DNA of 64,000 bases from an uncultured Lachnospiraceae bacterium (lineage in GTDB: Bacteria; Bacillota; Clostridia; Lachnospirales; Lachnospiraceae), in NCBI GenBank assembly GCA_910589105.1, contig CAJUST010000007.1, positions 42,853 to 106,852 on the forward strand, in the 5' to 3' direction. Shown in pieces: positions 1-7,627 of the stretch (position 1 is the first letter of the stretch; every line of letters begins with the position of its first letter). The notes beneath the pieces were generated by a model. It made no database searches, was not told where the DNA came from, and worked only from the letters and a program-made list of their open reading frames with translations. A program made the translations under genes and the position numbers.

Positions 1-219
1 TTCCTTAACCGCAGGGTTCTCATAGACGTCTTCTCCTGCAATTTTTACCGTTCCGTTATTTTGCCTGTAAATTCCGGTCAGATGGCGCAAAAGCGTCGAC
101 TTTCCCGCTCCGTTTGGCCCAACAAGACCATAAATCGCGCCAGATTTTACCGACATATCCACACCGTCTAAAGCGCGAAACCCGTCAAATTCCTTAACTA
201 AATTTGCCACTTCAACCAT
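1..219 (-). CDS. ABC transporter ATP-binding protein, N-terminal part (runs off the left edge)
   Basis: Only the first 73 codons are in the window. The protein opens MVEVANLVKEF and has a perfect Walker A motif, GPNGAGKST, near residue 35, followed by a typical strand ending GEDVYENP. It should be the nucleotide-binding subunit of an ABC exporter energised by ATP on the cytoplasmic face. The ATG at 219 overlaps the end of the GntR gene by 8 bases, so the two are translationally coupled. A YtrA-type regulator followed by an ABC ATPase is the arrangement of the Bacillus ytr operon, where the regulator represses a transporter induced by cell-wall antibiotics. The substrate here cannot be read from this fragment. 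Confidence 0.9.
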   Translation of the reverse strand, partial: MVEVANLVKEFDGFRALDGVDMSVKSGAIYGLVGPNGAGKSTLLRHLTGIYRQNNGTVKIAGEDVYENPAVKE

Positions 220-592
220 TTTCGCCCAGCCTCCCTTGCTTTAGATTATCCATGCGGCATCCGAGTTCTTCTCTTGTCACATCTAAAACAAAAAGTTCCG
301 TCACCACATCATCAAACGTTAATAAAAGTTCCTGCTCCCTGCTCTTATGAATAAAATCTGTCGCAGCCGCAAACGTCCCCTTCCCTTTCATACTATAAAC
401 ATAGCCTTCCTGCTCCAGCTCCCTATAAGCGCGCTGAATCGTATTCGGATTAATTGCCAGCGTTGACGCAAGTTCCCGAACAGACGGCAGTTTTTCATCT
501 GCCGCAATCGCATTTGTGAGCAGCAAATGCCGGATTCCTTCTTTAATCTGTTCATAAATGGGTTTTGCATCCCTGTAATTTAATTGCAGCAA
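212..592 (-). CDS. GntR-family transcriptional regulator, YtrA subfamily
   Basis: About 126 residues: an N-terminal winged-helix DNA-binding domain (YRDAKPIYEQI, then KLPSVRELA, then NPNTIQRAYRELEQEG) and a short helical tail. There is no large effector domain, which is typical of the YtrA subfamily. These proteins usually repress their own operon together with a downstream ABC transporter. The start is taken as the TTG at 592, because GAGGAGG lies 8 bases before it; a TTG at 613 would place the ribosome site inside the coding sequence. The ABC ATPase gene overlaps its 3' end. A 12-base palindrome lies between its -10 candidate and its ribosome site, consistent with autorepression (inference). 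Confidence 0.9.
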   Translation of the reverse strand: MLQLNYRDAKPIYEQIKEGIRHLLLTNAIAADEKLPSVRELASTLAINPNTIQRAYRELEQEGYVYSMKGKGTFAAATDFIHKSREQELLLTFDDVVTELFVLDVTREELGCRMDNLKQGRLGENG

Positions 593-614
593 TCCTATAA
601 CCTCCTCACCCAAG

Positions 615-626
615 TGTATTAATACA
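615..626. promoter_or_regulatory. Perfect palindrome TGTATTAATACA, likely operator of the YtrA-type regulator
   Basis: A perfect 12-base inverted repeat lies between the putative -10 box (639-644) and the ribosome binding site (about 601-607) of the GntR gene. Dimeric GntR/YtrA repressors bind short AT-rich palindromes at such positions. Binding by this protein is inference. Confidence 0.5.
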
Positions 627-638
627 TTTCATACAGTT

Positions 639-667
639 AGTCTAGCACACTGCAATTTAACATACAA
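639..667 (-). promoter_or_regulatory. Candidate promoter of the gntR-ABC operon
   Basis: TTGTAT (667-662) and TAGACT (644-639) are separated by 17 bases. The matches to sigma-A consensus are moderate (3/6 and 4/6), but spacing and position ahead of the operator are right. Confidence 0.4.
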
Positions 668-730
668 TAAAGATATAAGAAGGAATTTATTAAGGTTTCC
701 TTAATTAGACGCATGGCTTTTAGGCTTCCT

Positions 731-1090
731 TTAGACCCGATACTCAAACGCATTTCTCACATGGGCAATTTCCCCATTCCCGCAAATTCCGACCACATCA
801 AAACGGCAGGGAGTCTGCTCCCCGTAACCATAACGCATACAAAAATAAGAAGCAGCCCTGCAAATCCGCTTCTGCTTCGTTGCATTCACTGCTTCTAAAG
901 GATTTCCAAACGTATCAGTTCTACGGTACTTCACTTCTACAAAAACAAGCGAATCCCCATCTAACGCGATTAGGTCAATCTCCCCACCCCTGCAATAAAA
1001 ATTCCGCCTAATAATCCGAAAACCGCGCCGCTTTAAATACTCCGCGGCTAGGCTTTCATACTCGGCTCCCGTTTTTCTTAAATTTTTCAT
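731..1090 (-). CDS. YraN / UPF0102 family endonuclease-fold protein
   Basis: A 119-residue protein of normal length for the YraN (UPF0102) family, which has a PD-(D/E)XK nuclease fold related to Holliday junction resolvases. The fold motif is visible as GGEIDLIALDGDSLVFVEVKYR-type sequence at about residues 36-57: the Asp of EIDLIA, then the Glu and Lys of VEVK. The biological role is not established; DNA or RNA processing is usually proposed. It lies 9 bases after the FlhB-like gene and is probably the last gene of the rplS block. In other Firmicutes yraN is also commonly found near rnhB. A small hairpin (690-704) follows it but has no convincing T-run. Confidence 0.88.
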   Translation of the reverse strand: MKNLRKTGAEYESLAAEYLKRRGFRIIRRNFYCRGGEIDLIALDGDSLVFVEVKYRRTDTFGNPLEAVNATKQKRICRAASYFCMRYGYGEQTPCRFDVVGICGNGEIAHVRNAFEYRV

Positions 1091-1099
1091 AGTTTAATC

Positions 1100-1387
1100 C
1101 TATTTAATCTTCGACCGCAGCCGATCCATATCATCGACAAACACCAAAATCTCCGCTACAACTTCATATAATTCTGGCGGGATCATATCCCCAATTTCCA
1201 GCTTCGACAAAGTCTTCGCCAGCTTATTGTCTTTGTACAAAGGCACATTTCCTTCCCTGCCTTTTTCTATAATCCGTTCCGCCAGCTCCCCTTTTCCGGT
1301 CGCCAAAATTTTCGGCGCGGCGTCTCCGGCTTCATAGGCAAGCGCGACCGCTGTCTTTACTTTGTCTTCTTTTCTCTCTTTTTTCAT
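1100..1387 (-). CDS. Orphan FlhB C-terminal-domain protein (YlqH/FlhB2-like)
   Basis: About 95 residues matching the cytoplasmic C-terminal domain of the export switch protein FlhB (EscU/YscU family). It has TAVALAYEAGDAAPKILATG, then the IPPELYEVVAEIL block that is nearly identical in the full FlhB of this window (IPPELYQAVAEVL). The membrane half is absent and the NPTH autocleavage motif is missing: the sequence begins where the fragment after the Asn-Pro cut would begin. The ATG at 1387 follows AGGGCGTGAGA; an in-frame start at 1408 would overlap the gene before. It sits 4 bases after the FliK-like gene. Together they resemble Bacillus ylqG-ylqH, whose role in flagellar export switching is poorly defined. 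Confidence 0.85.
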   Translation of the reverse strand: MKKERKEDKVKTAVALAYEAGDAAPKILATGKGELAERIIEKGREGNVPLYKDNKLAKTLSKLEIGDMIPPELYEVVAEILVFVDDMDRLRSKIK

Positions 1388-1391
1388 ATTC

Positions 1392-3263
1392 TCACGCCCT
1401 GACGTCAAATGAATATCTGTGCACCATTCCTCCCGCAGAAGGCGCCCCTTGTTTTATCATATCTTCGACAAAATTCACCTTTTCTTCCTGATTCGACACA
1501 TGAATCTTTACTTGATACCCTTTGTTCTCCAACCGCCGCTCTAACTCGTCTAAATGTTCTAAAAGCAACTGATAAGAAATGTCATCTTTCAAATAAAAAT
1601 TCGTCGAAACTTTTTTCTGGCGCATCTTAACCGAAACGTCCGTGGAACCCAAATGATCCAAATCCAAATGTAAAAAAGCCGTCAGCTCTCCGTCTTTTTC
1701 ATGCTTTTTCCGCTTATCCGTATACACATATAAGTCACTGTGCGCATTCTGCCCCGCCATTTTAAGAGGAATTTGCACATAGGCGTATGTCTGGTTCAAC
1801 TGATTCATAAATTGGATATTTTCACGGACGTTAGAAGCCGTGTCGGAAAGCTGCTGCGTATTCTGCCCAAAGTCTTTCAATGCCCGTTCCATCTGTCCCA
1901 TCTGCCTGTCTAAACGCTGATACAATTCCCCGACTTTATGTTCCGTCTCTAATTCCTCCGGCCGTAACAGCCACTGCCGTTCCATTACATTCCGCGCTAA
2001 TGCGCGGTACGCTTTGGAAGAAAACAGGCTTCCCAATGCCTGTTTGCTAAACGGGCTGTCACTGGAAAATGCCTGTTCTAATAACTGCAACACTTCCTTT
2101 GACGTAAGTTCCCCCGAAAGCTGGCCATCTTGAAACAACGCTGGATTTTTAGACAGTTCCGGTATTTTGGAAAGATAGCGCGATAACTGCTGTAACTGCG
2201 CATCTGATAACGCATATTTTAAAGAATCCGGCCGCGCATAAGTCTCCTGAATCTGCTTTCCTTCCTGCAAAATCTCTTTTCCACTGTCCTTGGCAAGTAT
2301 GCCTTCCCTGTTATTTTCCTGCAGCTTCCCTTCTTCTGCAAGCGTGGAAGCTTCCTGCAAAAGAGCTTCTTCCTTTCCGTTTGCCTTTCCTGCCTGTATG
2401 CCGGATTTAGTCTGATTTAACGCCTCCTCAAGCAATGCTTCCTTTCCTGCCGCCTGCACAGGCTCTTTGCCGTCCAAAACAGCCTCAGTTTTGCCGCCTG
2501 CCCCCTGAGACGCGCCGTCTGCCGCCCATGCAGGCTGTTTCGCATCTGAAACCGCTTCATCTGCGCCTTCTGTCTGCTCCATTCCCCCCAAAAAAATTTT
2601 TATCATCTGCCGGTTTAAATCCAGCAATTCTTTCTGGGATAGCCCGCCGTCCGCCAACTGTTCCGGCAGCGTCTCCATTATCGTTTCAAGCTGATCTAAA
2701 ATAGCGTACTGATCCGATTTATAATTCTCAAACTGCGCCGCCATCTCCTCCGTTACCGGAATCCCAAGCTTTGCCATCTGGACAATAGAGGTAATGTCCA
2801 TTGTGGAATTGCCCGCCACAAGTTTCGCCATATGCGCAAGACTCTGCTTATCAATCGGCATAGCCTGCTCCATCATCGTATTTACCATCGTAACCATTTT
2901 TGCATTCGCCTGCAGGTTCGCCGCCTTTAATGCGTTTAAAATCGTTGGATTTGTATTCAGCCCGTTTGAAAACGGACGGATCGCTATCTGCATTCCATTG
3001 TTTGAACGCACTTGAAAAAACATGGATTCCCCTTGCCGGACAGTAACGCCAGAATCTATCCTAGCCTGAACCGTTTTCCCGTCTGCAAGCCCAAGCGTCG
3101 CCACGCCGTTTTCCATATGTTGGATGCTCCCCTCAAATACATTGCCCACAGCCATTTCCTGAAGGGAAGAAACCACCTGTTTCATTCCCTGCGAGCCGCT
3201 TGGAGTTTCCACGCCATTTGCAAGATTTCTATTATACTGATTCATAATATCCGTAATTTGCAT
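1392..3263 (-). CDS. FliK-like protein (YlqG type), possible export-length or switch protein
   Basis: A 623-residue protein. The N-terminal ~160 residues are ordered, including a small beta-rich stretch around residue 45-85. A long low-complexity Ala/Gln/Glu-rich middle (about 230-340) follows. The conserved C-terminal domain (about 500-605: TAFLHLDLDHLGSTDVSVKM, then YQLLLEHLDELERRL) resembles the C-terminal domain of hook-length control proteins. Canonical fliK is separately present at 30743-32266, so this is a paralogue or a distinct family with the same architecture. Its direct neighbour is the orphan FlhB C-domain gene, the natural partner of a FliK-type domain. A role in export substrate switching is inference. 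Confidence 0.65.
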   Translation of the reverse strand: MQITDIMNQYNRNLANGVETPSGSQGMKQVVSSLQEMAVGNVFEGSIQHMENGVATLGLADGKTVQARIDSGVTVRQGESMFFQVRSNNGMQIAIRPFSNGLNTNPTILNALKAANLQANAKMVTMVNTMMEQAMPIDKQSLAHMAKLVAGNSTMDITSIVQMAKLGIPVTEEMAAQFENYKSDQYAILDQLETIMETLPEQLADGGLSQKELLDLNRQMIKIFLGGMEQTEGADEAVSDAKQPAWAADGASQGAGGKTEAVLDGKEPVQAAGKEALLEEALNQTKSGIQAGKANGKEEALLQEASTLAEEGKLQENNREGILAKDSGKEILQEGKQIQETYARPDSLKYALSDAQLQQLSRYLSKIPELSKNPALFQDGQLSGELTSKEVLQLLEQAFSSDSPFSKQALGSLFSSKAYRALARNVMERQWLLRPEELETEHKVGELYQRLDRQMGQMERALKDFGQNTQQLSDTASNVRENIQFMNQLNQTYAYVQIPLKMAGQNAHSDLYVYTDKRKKHEKDGELTAFLHLDLDHLGSTDVSVKMRQKKVSTNFYLKDDISYQLLLEHLDELERRLENKGYQVKIHVSNQEEKVNFVEDMIKQGAPSAGGMVHRYSFDVRA

Positions 3264-3275
3264 TTTGATTTCCCC

Positions 3276-3941
3276 TTATACAAACTTCTGTATAAATGAT
3301 TTACGGTGAATCTCTGTCGGTCCATTCGCTTTTAACGCCGCAATATGCGCCGCCGTCCCGTACCCCTTATTAGAGGCAAACCCATACTCCGGCATTGTGG
3401 CATCGTATTCTATCATCATGCGATCCCTCGTCACTTTCGCTACAATACTCGCCGCAGCAATCGAAATGCTTTTTGCATCCCCCTTTATAATTGGAACCTG
3501 AACGATGTCCACTTCCGGTATTTCAACCGCATCATTTAATAATATATCGGGTCTTATGCTTAATTTATGAATAGCTTCACGCATAGCTTCATATGTTGCC
3601 TGTAAAATATTAATCTCATCAATTCTTTCCGGAGACGCCTGCCCAATCCCAACTGCAAGGGCTTGTTCCATAATAAGCGGATAAAGTTCCTCCCGCTTTT
3701 TTTCTGACAATTTTTTTGAGTCATTTATGTACAAAATGCCGCAATCCGGCGGCAAAATCACTGCCGCCGCCACAACCGGGCCCGCTAACGGCCCGCGGCC
3801 CACTTCATCAATGCCGCAGATATGCCCATAAGACGCATACTGTTTTTCATAAACTTTCATTTCTTCGATGCGCGCCCGTTCCGCCTGAAGTTTTTCCAAA
3901 CGCCTTTGTTCCTGTTTTGCCCGTTTACTTTCCGCTCCCAT
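3276..3941 (-). CDS. rnhB: Ribonuclease HII
   Basis: A 221-residue RNase HII, which cuts the RNA strand of RNA-DNA hybrids and removes misincorporated ribonucleotides from DNA. The active-site signature GIDEVGRGPLAGPVVAAAV is at about residues 43-61 (Asp and Glu metal ligands), with INDSKKLSE and the later SIAAASIVAKVTRDR block. A charged N-terminal helix of about 38 residues precedes the catalytic domain, as in many clostridial forms. It follows rbgA by 8 bases, the same order as Bacillus ylqF-rnhB. Confidence 0.97.
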   Translation of the reverse strand: MGAESKRAKQEQRRLEKLQAERARIEEMKVYEKQYASYGHICGIDEVGRGPLAGPVVAAAVILPPDCGILYINDSKKLSEKKREELYPLIMEQALAVGIGQASPERIDEINILQATYEAMREAIHKLSIRPDILLNDAVEIPEVDIVQVPIIKGDAKSISIAAASIVAKVTRDRMMIEYDATMPEYGFASNKGYGTAAHIAALKANGPTEIHRKSFIQKFV

Positions 3942-3949
3942 TTAATCCC

Positions 3950-4795
3950 CTATTCTTCCGGCAACTCAATCGTCAGCCGGCCAATTTTTCCGTTTCGAAA
4001 TTCTTCAAGGGCCAAAGCCGCCGCCTTGCTGTAATCTAAGCCGCCCCCTTTTTTTAAACATTTCCTTTTTTCCGCAATATCTTCTAAAATAGCAGAAGCT
4101 TCCACTGTTTCATCTGCCTGATACCTTTCCGAAAGCGCGCCGGGGTATTCTTTTCGCAGATAGTTTATCAACTCTAACGCCAATTCATCTACATTTAAAA
4201 TCTCATCTTTCATGGAACCAATCAAAGCAAGTTTTAACCCCACCGCCTGATCTTCAAATTTCGGCCAGAGTATCCCCGGCGTATCTAATAATTCTACGCT
4301 CTTATTAAGCCGAATCCACTGTTTGCCTTTCGTTACGCCCGGCTTATTTCCCGTTTTCGCGCAGGCTTTTCCGGCAAATGTATTAATAAACGTAGATTTC
4401 CCTACATTTGGAATCCCGACCACCATCGCCCTTACCGGACGGTTTTTAATCCCCCGTCTGCGGTCGCGTTCTATTTTCTCTCTGCATGCTTCCATGATTT
4501 CATTTTGTATCTGCTTCATGCCGGATCTGCTTCTTGCATCCAGACCTGCCACAAAATATCCTTTTCCCCTGAAATAATCACTCCACGCCTTCGTCCTCTG
4601 TGTGTCTGCCAAATCCGCTTTATTCATTAAAATCAAACGCGATTTCTGTTTTCCCAGCTCGTCTATGTCTGGATTTCTGCTTGAAAACGGAATCCTTGCA
4701 TCCACTAATTCTATAATCAAATCAATCAACTTAATATCTTCCTGCATCTGACGTTTCGCCTTCGTCATATGCCCCGGATACCACTGAAACTGCAT
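3950..4795 (-). CDS. rbgA: Ribosome biogenesis GTPase RbgA (YlqF)
   Basis: About 281 residues. A circularly permuted GTPase that drives a late step of 50S subunit assembly. The order is characteristic: MNKADLAD (G4) at about residue 60 precedes the P-loop GIPNVGKSTF at about 128, with LLDTPG (G3) after it. The N-terminal MQFQWYPGHMTKA is the diagnostic family start. The ATG at 4795 is preceded by GGGAGGGAGA and fits the family; an in-frame start about 20 codons earlier would overlap lepB and has no family support. The C-terminal helical domain (about 190-275) is the ribosome-binding part. Confidence 0.96.
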   Translation of the reverse strand: MQFQWYPGHMTKAKRQMQEDIKLIDLIIELVDARIPFSSRNPDIDELGKQKSRLILMNKADLADTQRTKAWSDYFRGKGYFVAGLDARSRSGMKQIQNEIMEACREKIERDRRRGIKNRPVRAMVVGIPNVGKSTFINTFAGKACAKTGNKPGVTKGKQWIRLNKSVELLDTPGILWPKFEDQAVGLKLALIGSMKDEILNVDELALELINYLRKEYPGALSERYQADETVEASAILEDIAEKRKCLKKGGGLDYSKAAALALEEFRNGKIGRLTIELPEE

Positions 4796-4809
4796 ACTGT
4801 TCTCCCTCC

Positions 4810-5388
4810 CTAATCCAAAAAGCCAAAATCCTGAAACGGCGATACAATAAACCATGCCTTTCCAATTATGTATTCTTTCTTCACATTTCCAATATTGGCA
4901 TAGCGGCTGTCCTCACTGTTATTGCGGTTATCCCCCAGAACAAAATATTCGTCCTCTCCCAGTTCTATTTCTTCTGCTGCAAGCTGGGCATCTAAAATTG
5001 CCGCCGTCTCTGCCTTCTCATCAAACAACTCTCCATTGACATAAACAGCCCCGTCTTTAATCTGCACTTTATCCCCCGGCACAGCAATCACGCGTTTGAC
5101 ATAGTAATGAGATTTTTCATTTCCATTTGGCAAAAAAACCACAATGTCATTTGGCTTCGGATTTGTAATCGAATAGATAAAACGATTGACTAAGATTTCT
5201 TGACGGTTTTCAAGCGTCGGCGACATCGACTGGCCGACAACGCTTGTACGCAGGCCAATATAACAGACAAATACGAATGCGATAGCAAGCACAATTAAAA
5301 TCTCGACAATCCATGTAATGACTTCTTTCACGATAGGTATATTTACTTTCTTTTTTTCTTTTCCAAAATGTAATCCGCTTTTTTTCAT
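4810..5388 (-). CDS. lepB: Signal peptidase I
   Basis: A 192-residue type I signal peptidase, which removes signal peptides from exported proteins on the outer face of the membrane. One N-terminal membrane segment (about 24-44) precedes the catalytic domain. The catalytic serine is in GQSMSPTL (Ser54) and the general base lysine in YYVKRVIAVPGD (Lys98); box E GDNRNNSEDSR is near residue 152. This is the short Gram-positive architecture. It lies between rplS and rbgA, after a hairpin terminator that probably lets only part of the transcription through. Confidence 0.96.
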   Translation of the reverse strand: MKKSGLHFGKEKKKVNIPIVKEVITWIVEILIVLAIAFVFVCYIGLRTSVVGQSMSPTLENRQEILVNRFIYSITNPKPNDIVVFLPNGNEKSHYYVKRVIAVPGDKVQIKDGAVYVNGELFDEKAETAAILDAQLAAEEIELGEDEYFVLGDNRNNSEDSRYANIGNVKKEYIIGKAWFIVSPFQDFGFLD

Positions 5389-5396
5389 ATCCGCCT

Positions 5397-5437
5397 CAAA
5401 TAAAACGAAATGCCGTATCCAATTCGGGACACGGCAT
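5397..5437 (-). terminator. Hairpin terminator or attenuator between rplS and lepB
   Basis: On the minus strand ATGCCGT pairs with ACGGCAT around a 14-base loop (5410-5437), followed by TTTCGTTTTATTTG. The U-rich tail is interrupted, so partial read-through into lepB is likely. Confidence 0.65.
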
Positions 5438-5442
5438 CCAAC

Positions 5443-5796
5443 CTATTTAACCAATTCTTTTACCTTTGCAGCTTTTCCAACACGTCCTCTTAAGTAGAAC
5501 AATTTTGCCCTTCTTACTTTACCGTAACGCACCACTTCAACCTTTTCTACGTTTGGTGAATGTATCGGCCATGTCTTCTCTACGCCTACGCCGTTTGAGA
5601 ATTTACGGACAGTAAATGTCTCCCGGTTGCTGCCGCCTTGTCTTTTTAATACAGTGCCTTCAAATACCTGAATCCTCTCCCGGTTTCCCTCTTTGATCCT
5701 GCCGTAAACCTTAACAGTGTCTCCGACACGGAATTTCGGCATTTCCGGTTTAAGCTGCTCTGCTTCAATGTTTTTGATAATCTCAGTTGCGTTCAT
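5443..5796 (-). CDS. rplS: 50S ribosomal protein L19
   Basis: A 117-residue protein with normal L19 length. Recognisable blocks are PKFRVGDTVKVYGRIKEG (residues about 20-37), the GSNRETFTVRKFSNGVGVE block, and WPIHSPNVEKVEVVRYGKVRRAKL near the end. L19 sits at the interface between the 30S and 50S subunits. The ATG at 5796 has AGGAGG 7 bases ahead; the reading frame extends upstream but no family member starts there. Its own promoter (5877-5905) makes it first gene of the block running to yraN. Confidence 0.98.
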   Translation of the reverse strand: MNATEIIKNIEAEQLKPEMPKFRVGDTVKVYGRIKEGNRERIQVFEGTVLKRQGGSNRETFTVRKFSNGVGVEKTWPIHSPNVEKVEVVRYGKVRRAKLFYLRGRVGKAAKVKELVK

Positions 5797-5876
5797 TTCT
5801 TTTCCTCCTGTTTTGTCCGATGTTCTTAATACGCTTTTGTAACAGAGGACCATCGCATACTATACATAACTATCAA

Positions 5877-5905
5877 ACTATACCACAACAAAAACAGATA
5901 TGCAA
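5877..5905 (-). promoter_or_regulatory. Promoter of rplS
   Basis: TTGCAT (5905-5900), 17-base spacer, TATAGT (5882-5877), with TG one base before the -10 box (extended -10). The untranslated leader is about 75-80 bases. Confidence 0.65.
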
Positions 5906-5945
5906 GTTTTTTTATAGGCAATCTCATTGACCGTCCAGACAAACT

Positions 5946-6536
5946 TTAAACTTTTGTTGTTAATAATACGGCAATTTCTTCATATGTTGCATTTTTCGGT
6001 ATGTCATAAACTCCGGGGTTGATATAATTGTCATAATCTTCCTCGACCAAGAATTTATTAAAAGAAGCCGCATCATCAATCAATCCGGCTTCCTGCAGCT
6101 TCTTGCAGACAACATCTGAAAATTCACCGCCGCCAATTACAAACCGCACTTTTTCCACTGAAGCCTCCGGAGGAGTCTCCTGAGCCGCATCTGGCTGTTC
6201 CGGCGGCGTTTCCGGCTGCTCTGGCATAACGTCGGGTTGTTCCGGCGTAACTTCCGGCTGTTCCGGCGGCGTTTCCGGCTGCTCTGGAACAATATCCTGA
6301 GCCGGCTCCTGTTGTGGAGGTTCTTCTATCTGTGTCTCTGATGGAGCGGTGTTTTCTGTGTCCGCCGCATTTTGCGCGCTGTCTTCATAGTCTGCAACTG
6401 TTTTGGACTCTGTATCCCGAATTGCCTTATTCTGTGGTTTATCATTGTATTGGTTAAAAGAGATTATAATCATAAAAAGAAACGTCGTTATTACTACACC
6501 GACTCCAATCCCTCTCAGATAATATTTCAGTCTCAC
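5946..6536 (-). CDS. Membrane-anchored MltG/YceG-like N-terminal domain protein with Pro/Glu/Gln repeats
   Basis: A 196-residue protein. One membrane anchor (about residues 8-28) is followed by an acidic spacer, a repeat tract of PEQPE/PPEQPD units (about residues 85-120), and a compact C-terminal domain of about 65 residues (VRFVIGGGEFSDVVCKKLQ, then YINPGVYDIPKNATYEEIAVLL). That C-terminal part resembles the substrate-binding (LysM-like) part of MltG lytic transglycosylases, but the catalytic region is absent, so it is probably not an active transglycosylase. The GTG start overlaps the preceding stop (GTGA). It is the last gene of the fla/che transcript; an envelope-facing role is inference. 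Confidence 0.6.
   Translation of the reverse strand: MRLKYYLRGIGVGVVITTFLFMIIISFNQYNDKPQNKAIRDTESKTVADYEDSAQNAADTENTAPSETQIEEPPQQEPAQDIVPEQPETPPEQPEVTPEQPDVMPEQPETPPEQPDAAQETPPEASVEKVRFVIGGGEFSDVVCKKLQEAGLIDDAASFNKFLVEEDYDNYINPGVYDIPKNATYEEIAVLLTTKV
6193..6287 (-). repeat. Direct 32-base repeats coding for PEQPE units
   Basis: A 32-base block beginning ggctgttccggcggcg occurs at 6193-6224 and again at 6256-6287, 63 bases apart, with a diverged copy between. The spacing is a multiple of three, so unit gain or loss keeps the reading frame. Confidence 0.8.
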
Positions 6537-7282
6537 TGTTTTCTTTTCCCTTCATACAACCCAATCACTAACTGTACTTCGCCCAGACCAAGCATAAGCT
6601 CCCTTGCAATTTCAATCGCTGATTTCCCGTCTTCATGTAATGCAAGAATCGCTTCGTTGTGGTTGATTTCCTCCAAATCATCAAGCGGTTCTCCATCTGG
6701 CCATAAATCTTCTTCCCGTTCCACATGATTTTGCGCCGCTTTTTCTTCTGCCGCCACAGGCTGGCTCTGTGGTTTCTGCGGCTGCGGCGTTTTTACGGTT
6801 TTGGCCTGCCGCGGGATTTCTTTTTCTTCTGCCGCCACTGTTTTCTGGGTCAGATGCCTTGAAATTTCCTCGTCCTTCTTTTCCAAATCCGCAGCCAATT
6901 CCTGAAGCCTTGACGAAAACTGCGTCAGTTCTGTATGCTTGTCATTTAACATACTATATAAAAACATAATCTCCGTATGCGTCTTGTTCATGGACTCTAC
7001 AACCGTATCCGCATATTCATTGATTGTCTTGATTCTTTCATTACACTCATTGTCCAGAGAGTGCGCGGAATCCTCTAAGGCTTCTCCTGCCTTTTCTTCC
7101 ACTTTTTCTTTTACGTCCGCCGCCACTTTCTGAAGCTCCCGTTCTAAAACCTTGCGGATTTCACGATTGCTCAGTTCGCCAATTTTATTCAGCTCCCTAG
7201 GTCCTAGCTTTTCCGAAACAAAAAAACTCGCCACATAAAATACCACACCTGTTACCAGTAACGGAATTTCAATTCCTGTCAT
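6533..7282 (-). CDS. Coiled-coil membrane protein with C-terminal helix-turn-helix-like tail (DUF6115-like)
   Basis: 249 residues. An N-terminal membrane segment (about 5-23) is followed by a long helical, charged region (about 35-150) likely to form a coiled coil, a Gln/Pro/Glu-rich linker, and a C-terminal ~40-residue segment (HEDGKSAIEIARELMLGLGEVQLVIGLY) that reads like a helix-turn-helix. This architecture matches the DUF6115 family found at the end of lachnospiral flagellar operons; that name is from memory and moderately certain. Function unknown. It is co-transcribed with the MltG-like gene. Confidence 0.55.
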   Translation of the reverse strand: MTGIEIPLLVTGVVFYVASFFVSEKLGPRELNKIGELSNREIRKVLERELQKVAADVKEKVEEKAGEALEDSAHSLDNECNERIKTINEYADTVVESMNKTHTEIMFLYSMLNDKHTELTQFSSRLQELAADLEKKDEEISRHLTQKTVAAEEKEIPRQAKTVKTPQPQKPQSQPVAAEEKAAQNHVEREEDLWPDGEPLDDLEEINHNEAILALHEDGKSAIEIARELMLGLGEVQLVIGLYEGKRKQ

Positions 7283-7294
7283 GCTAATTCTCCT

Positions 7295-7606
7295 CTAAAT
7301 CTTCATATCGAAACGGCCGCTTTCCTGTTTATAAATGACCTTGTTCTTCTCGTCCTGTTTTTTCTTTTTCTTCTGCTGCCCATGATATTCATTGCTGCCT
7401 TTTTCCTTTGCATCGTATTTCTTCTTCTGCTGATTGGCATCATCGGCATGATTGACCTGCTTTAACTGCCGGTCTTCCTGATGTTTTAACTGCACTTGGA
7501 TATTTTGCTGTTCTACTAAAGGTTTATTATCCTCGTTTTGTTTCAGCGCGCTTACATCTTGTGTCCTTGGTATCATTCCATTTAACGTCACCGGTCCAAC
7601 TGCCAT
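7295..7606 (-). CDS. Small basic, Gln/Lys-rich protein of the flagellar operon, function unknown
   Basis: 103 residues opening MAVGPVTLNGMIPRTQDVSAL, then almost entirely hydrophilic with a KKKKKQDEKN tract near residue 80. No membrane segment or signal peptide. The ordered N-terminus and disordered remainder resemble small flagellar-operon accessory proteins. It lies 21 bases after fapA and 12 bases before the DUF6115-like gene, so it is very likely co-transcribed. I do not recognise a named family. Confidence 0.6.
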   Translation of the reverse strand: MAVGPVTLNGMIPRTQDVSALKQNEDNKPLVEQQNIQVQLKHQEDRQLKQVNHADDANQQKKKYDAKEKGSNEYHGQQKKKKKQDEKNKVIYKQESGRFDMKI

Positions 7607-7627
7607 TCTATCACCTCATTGCTTCCC

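Noticed and set aside
6190..6292. Regularly spaced repeats that might suggest a CRISPR-like array
   Set aside because: They are in-frame coding repeats (PEQPE) within a gene; spacers are not unique and no cas genes are nearby.
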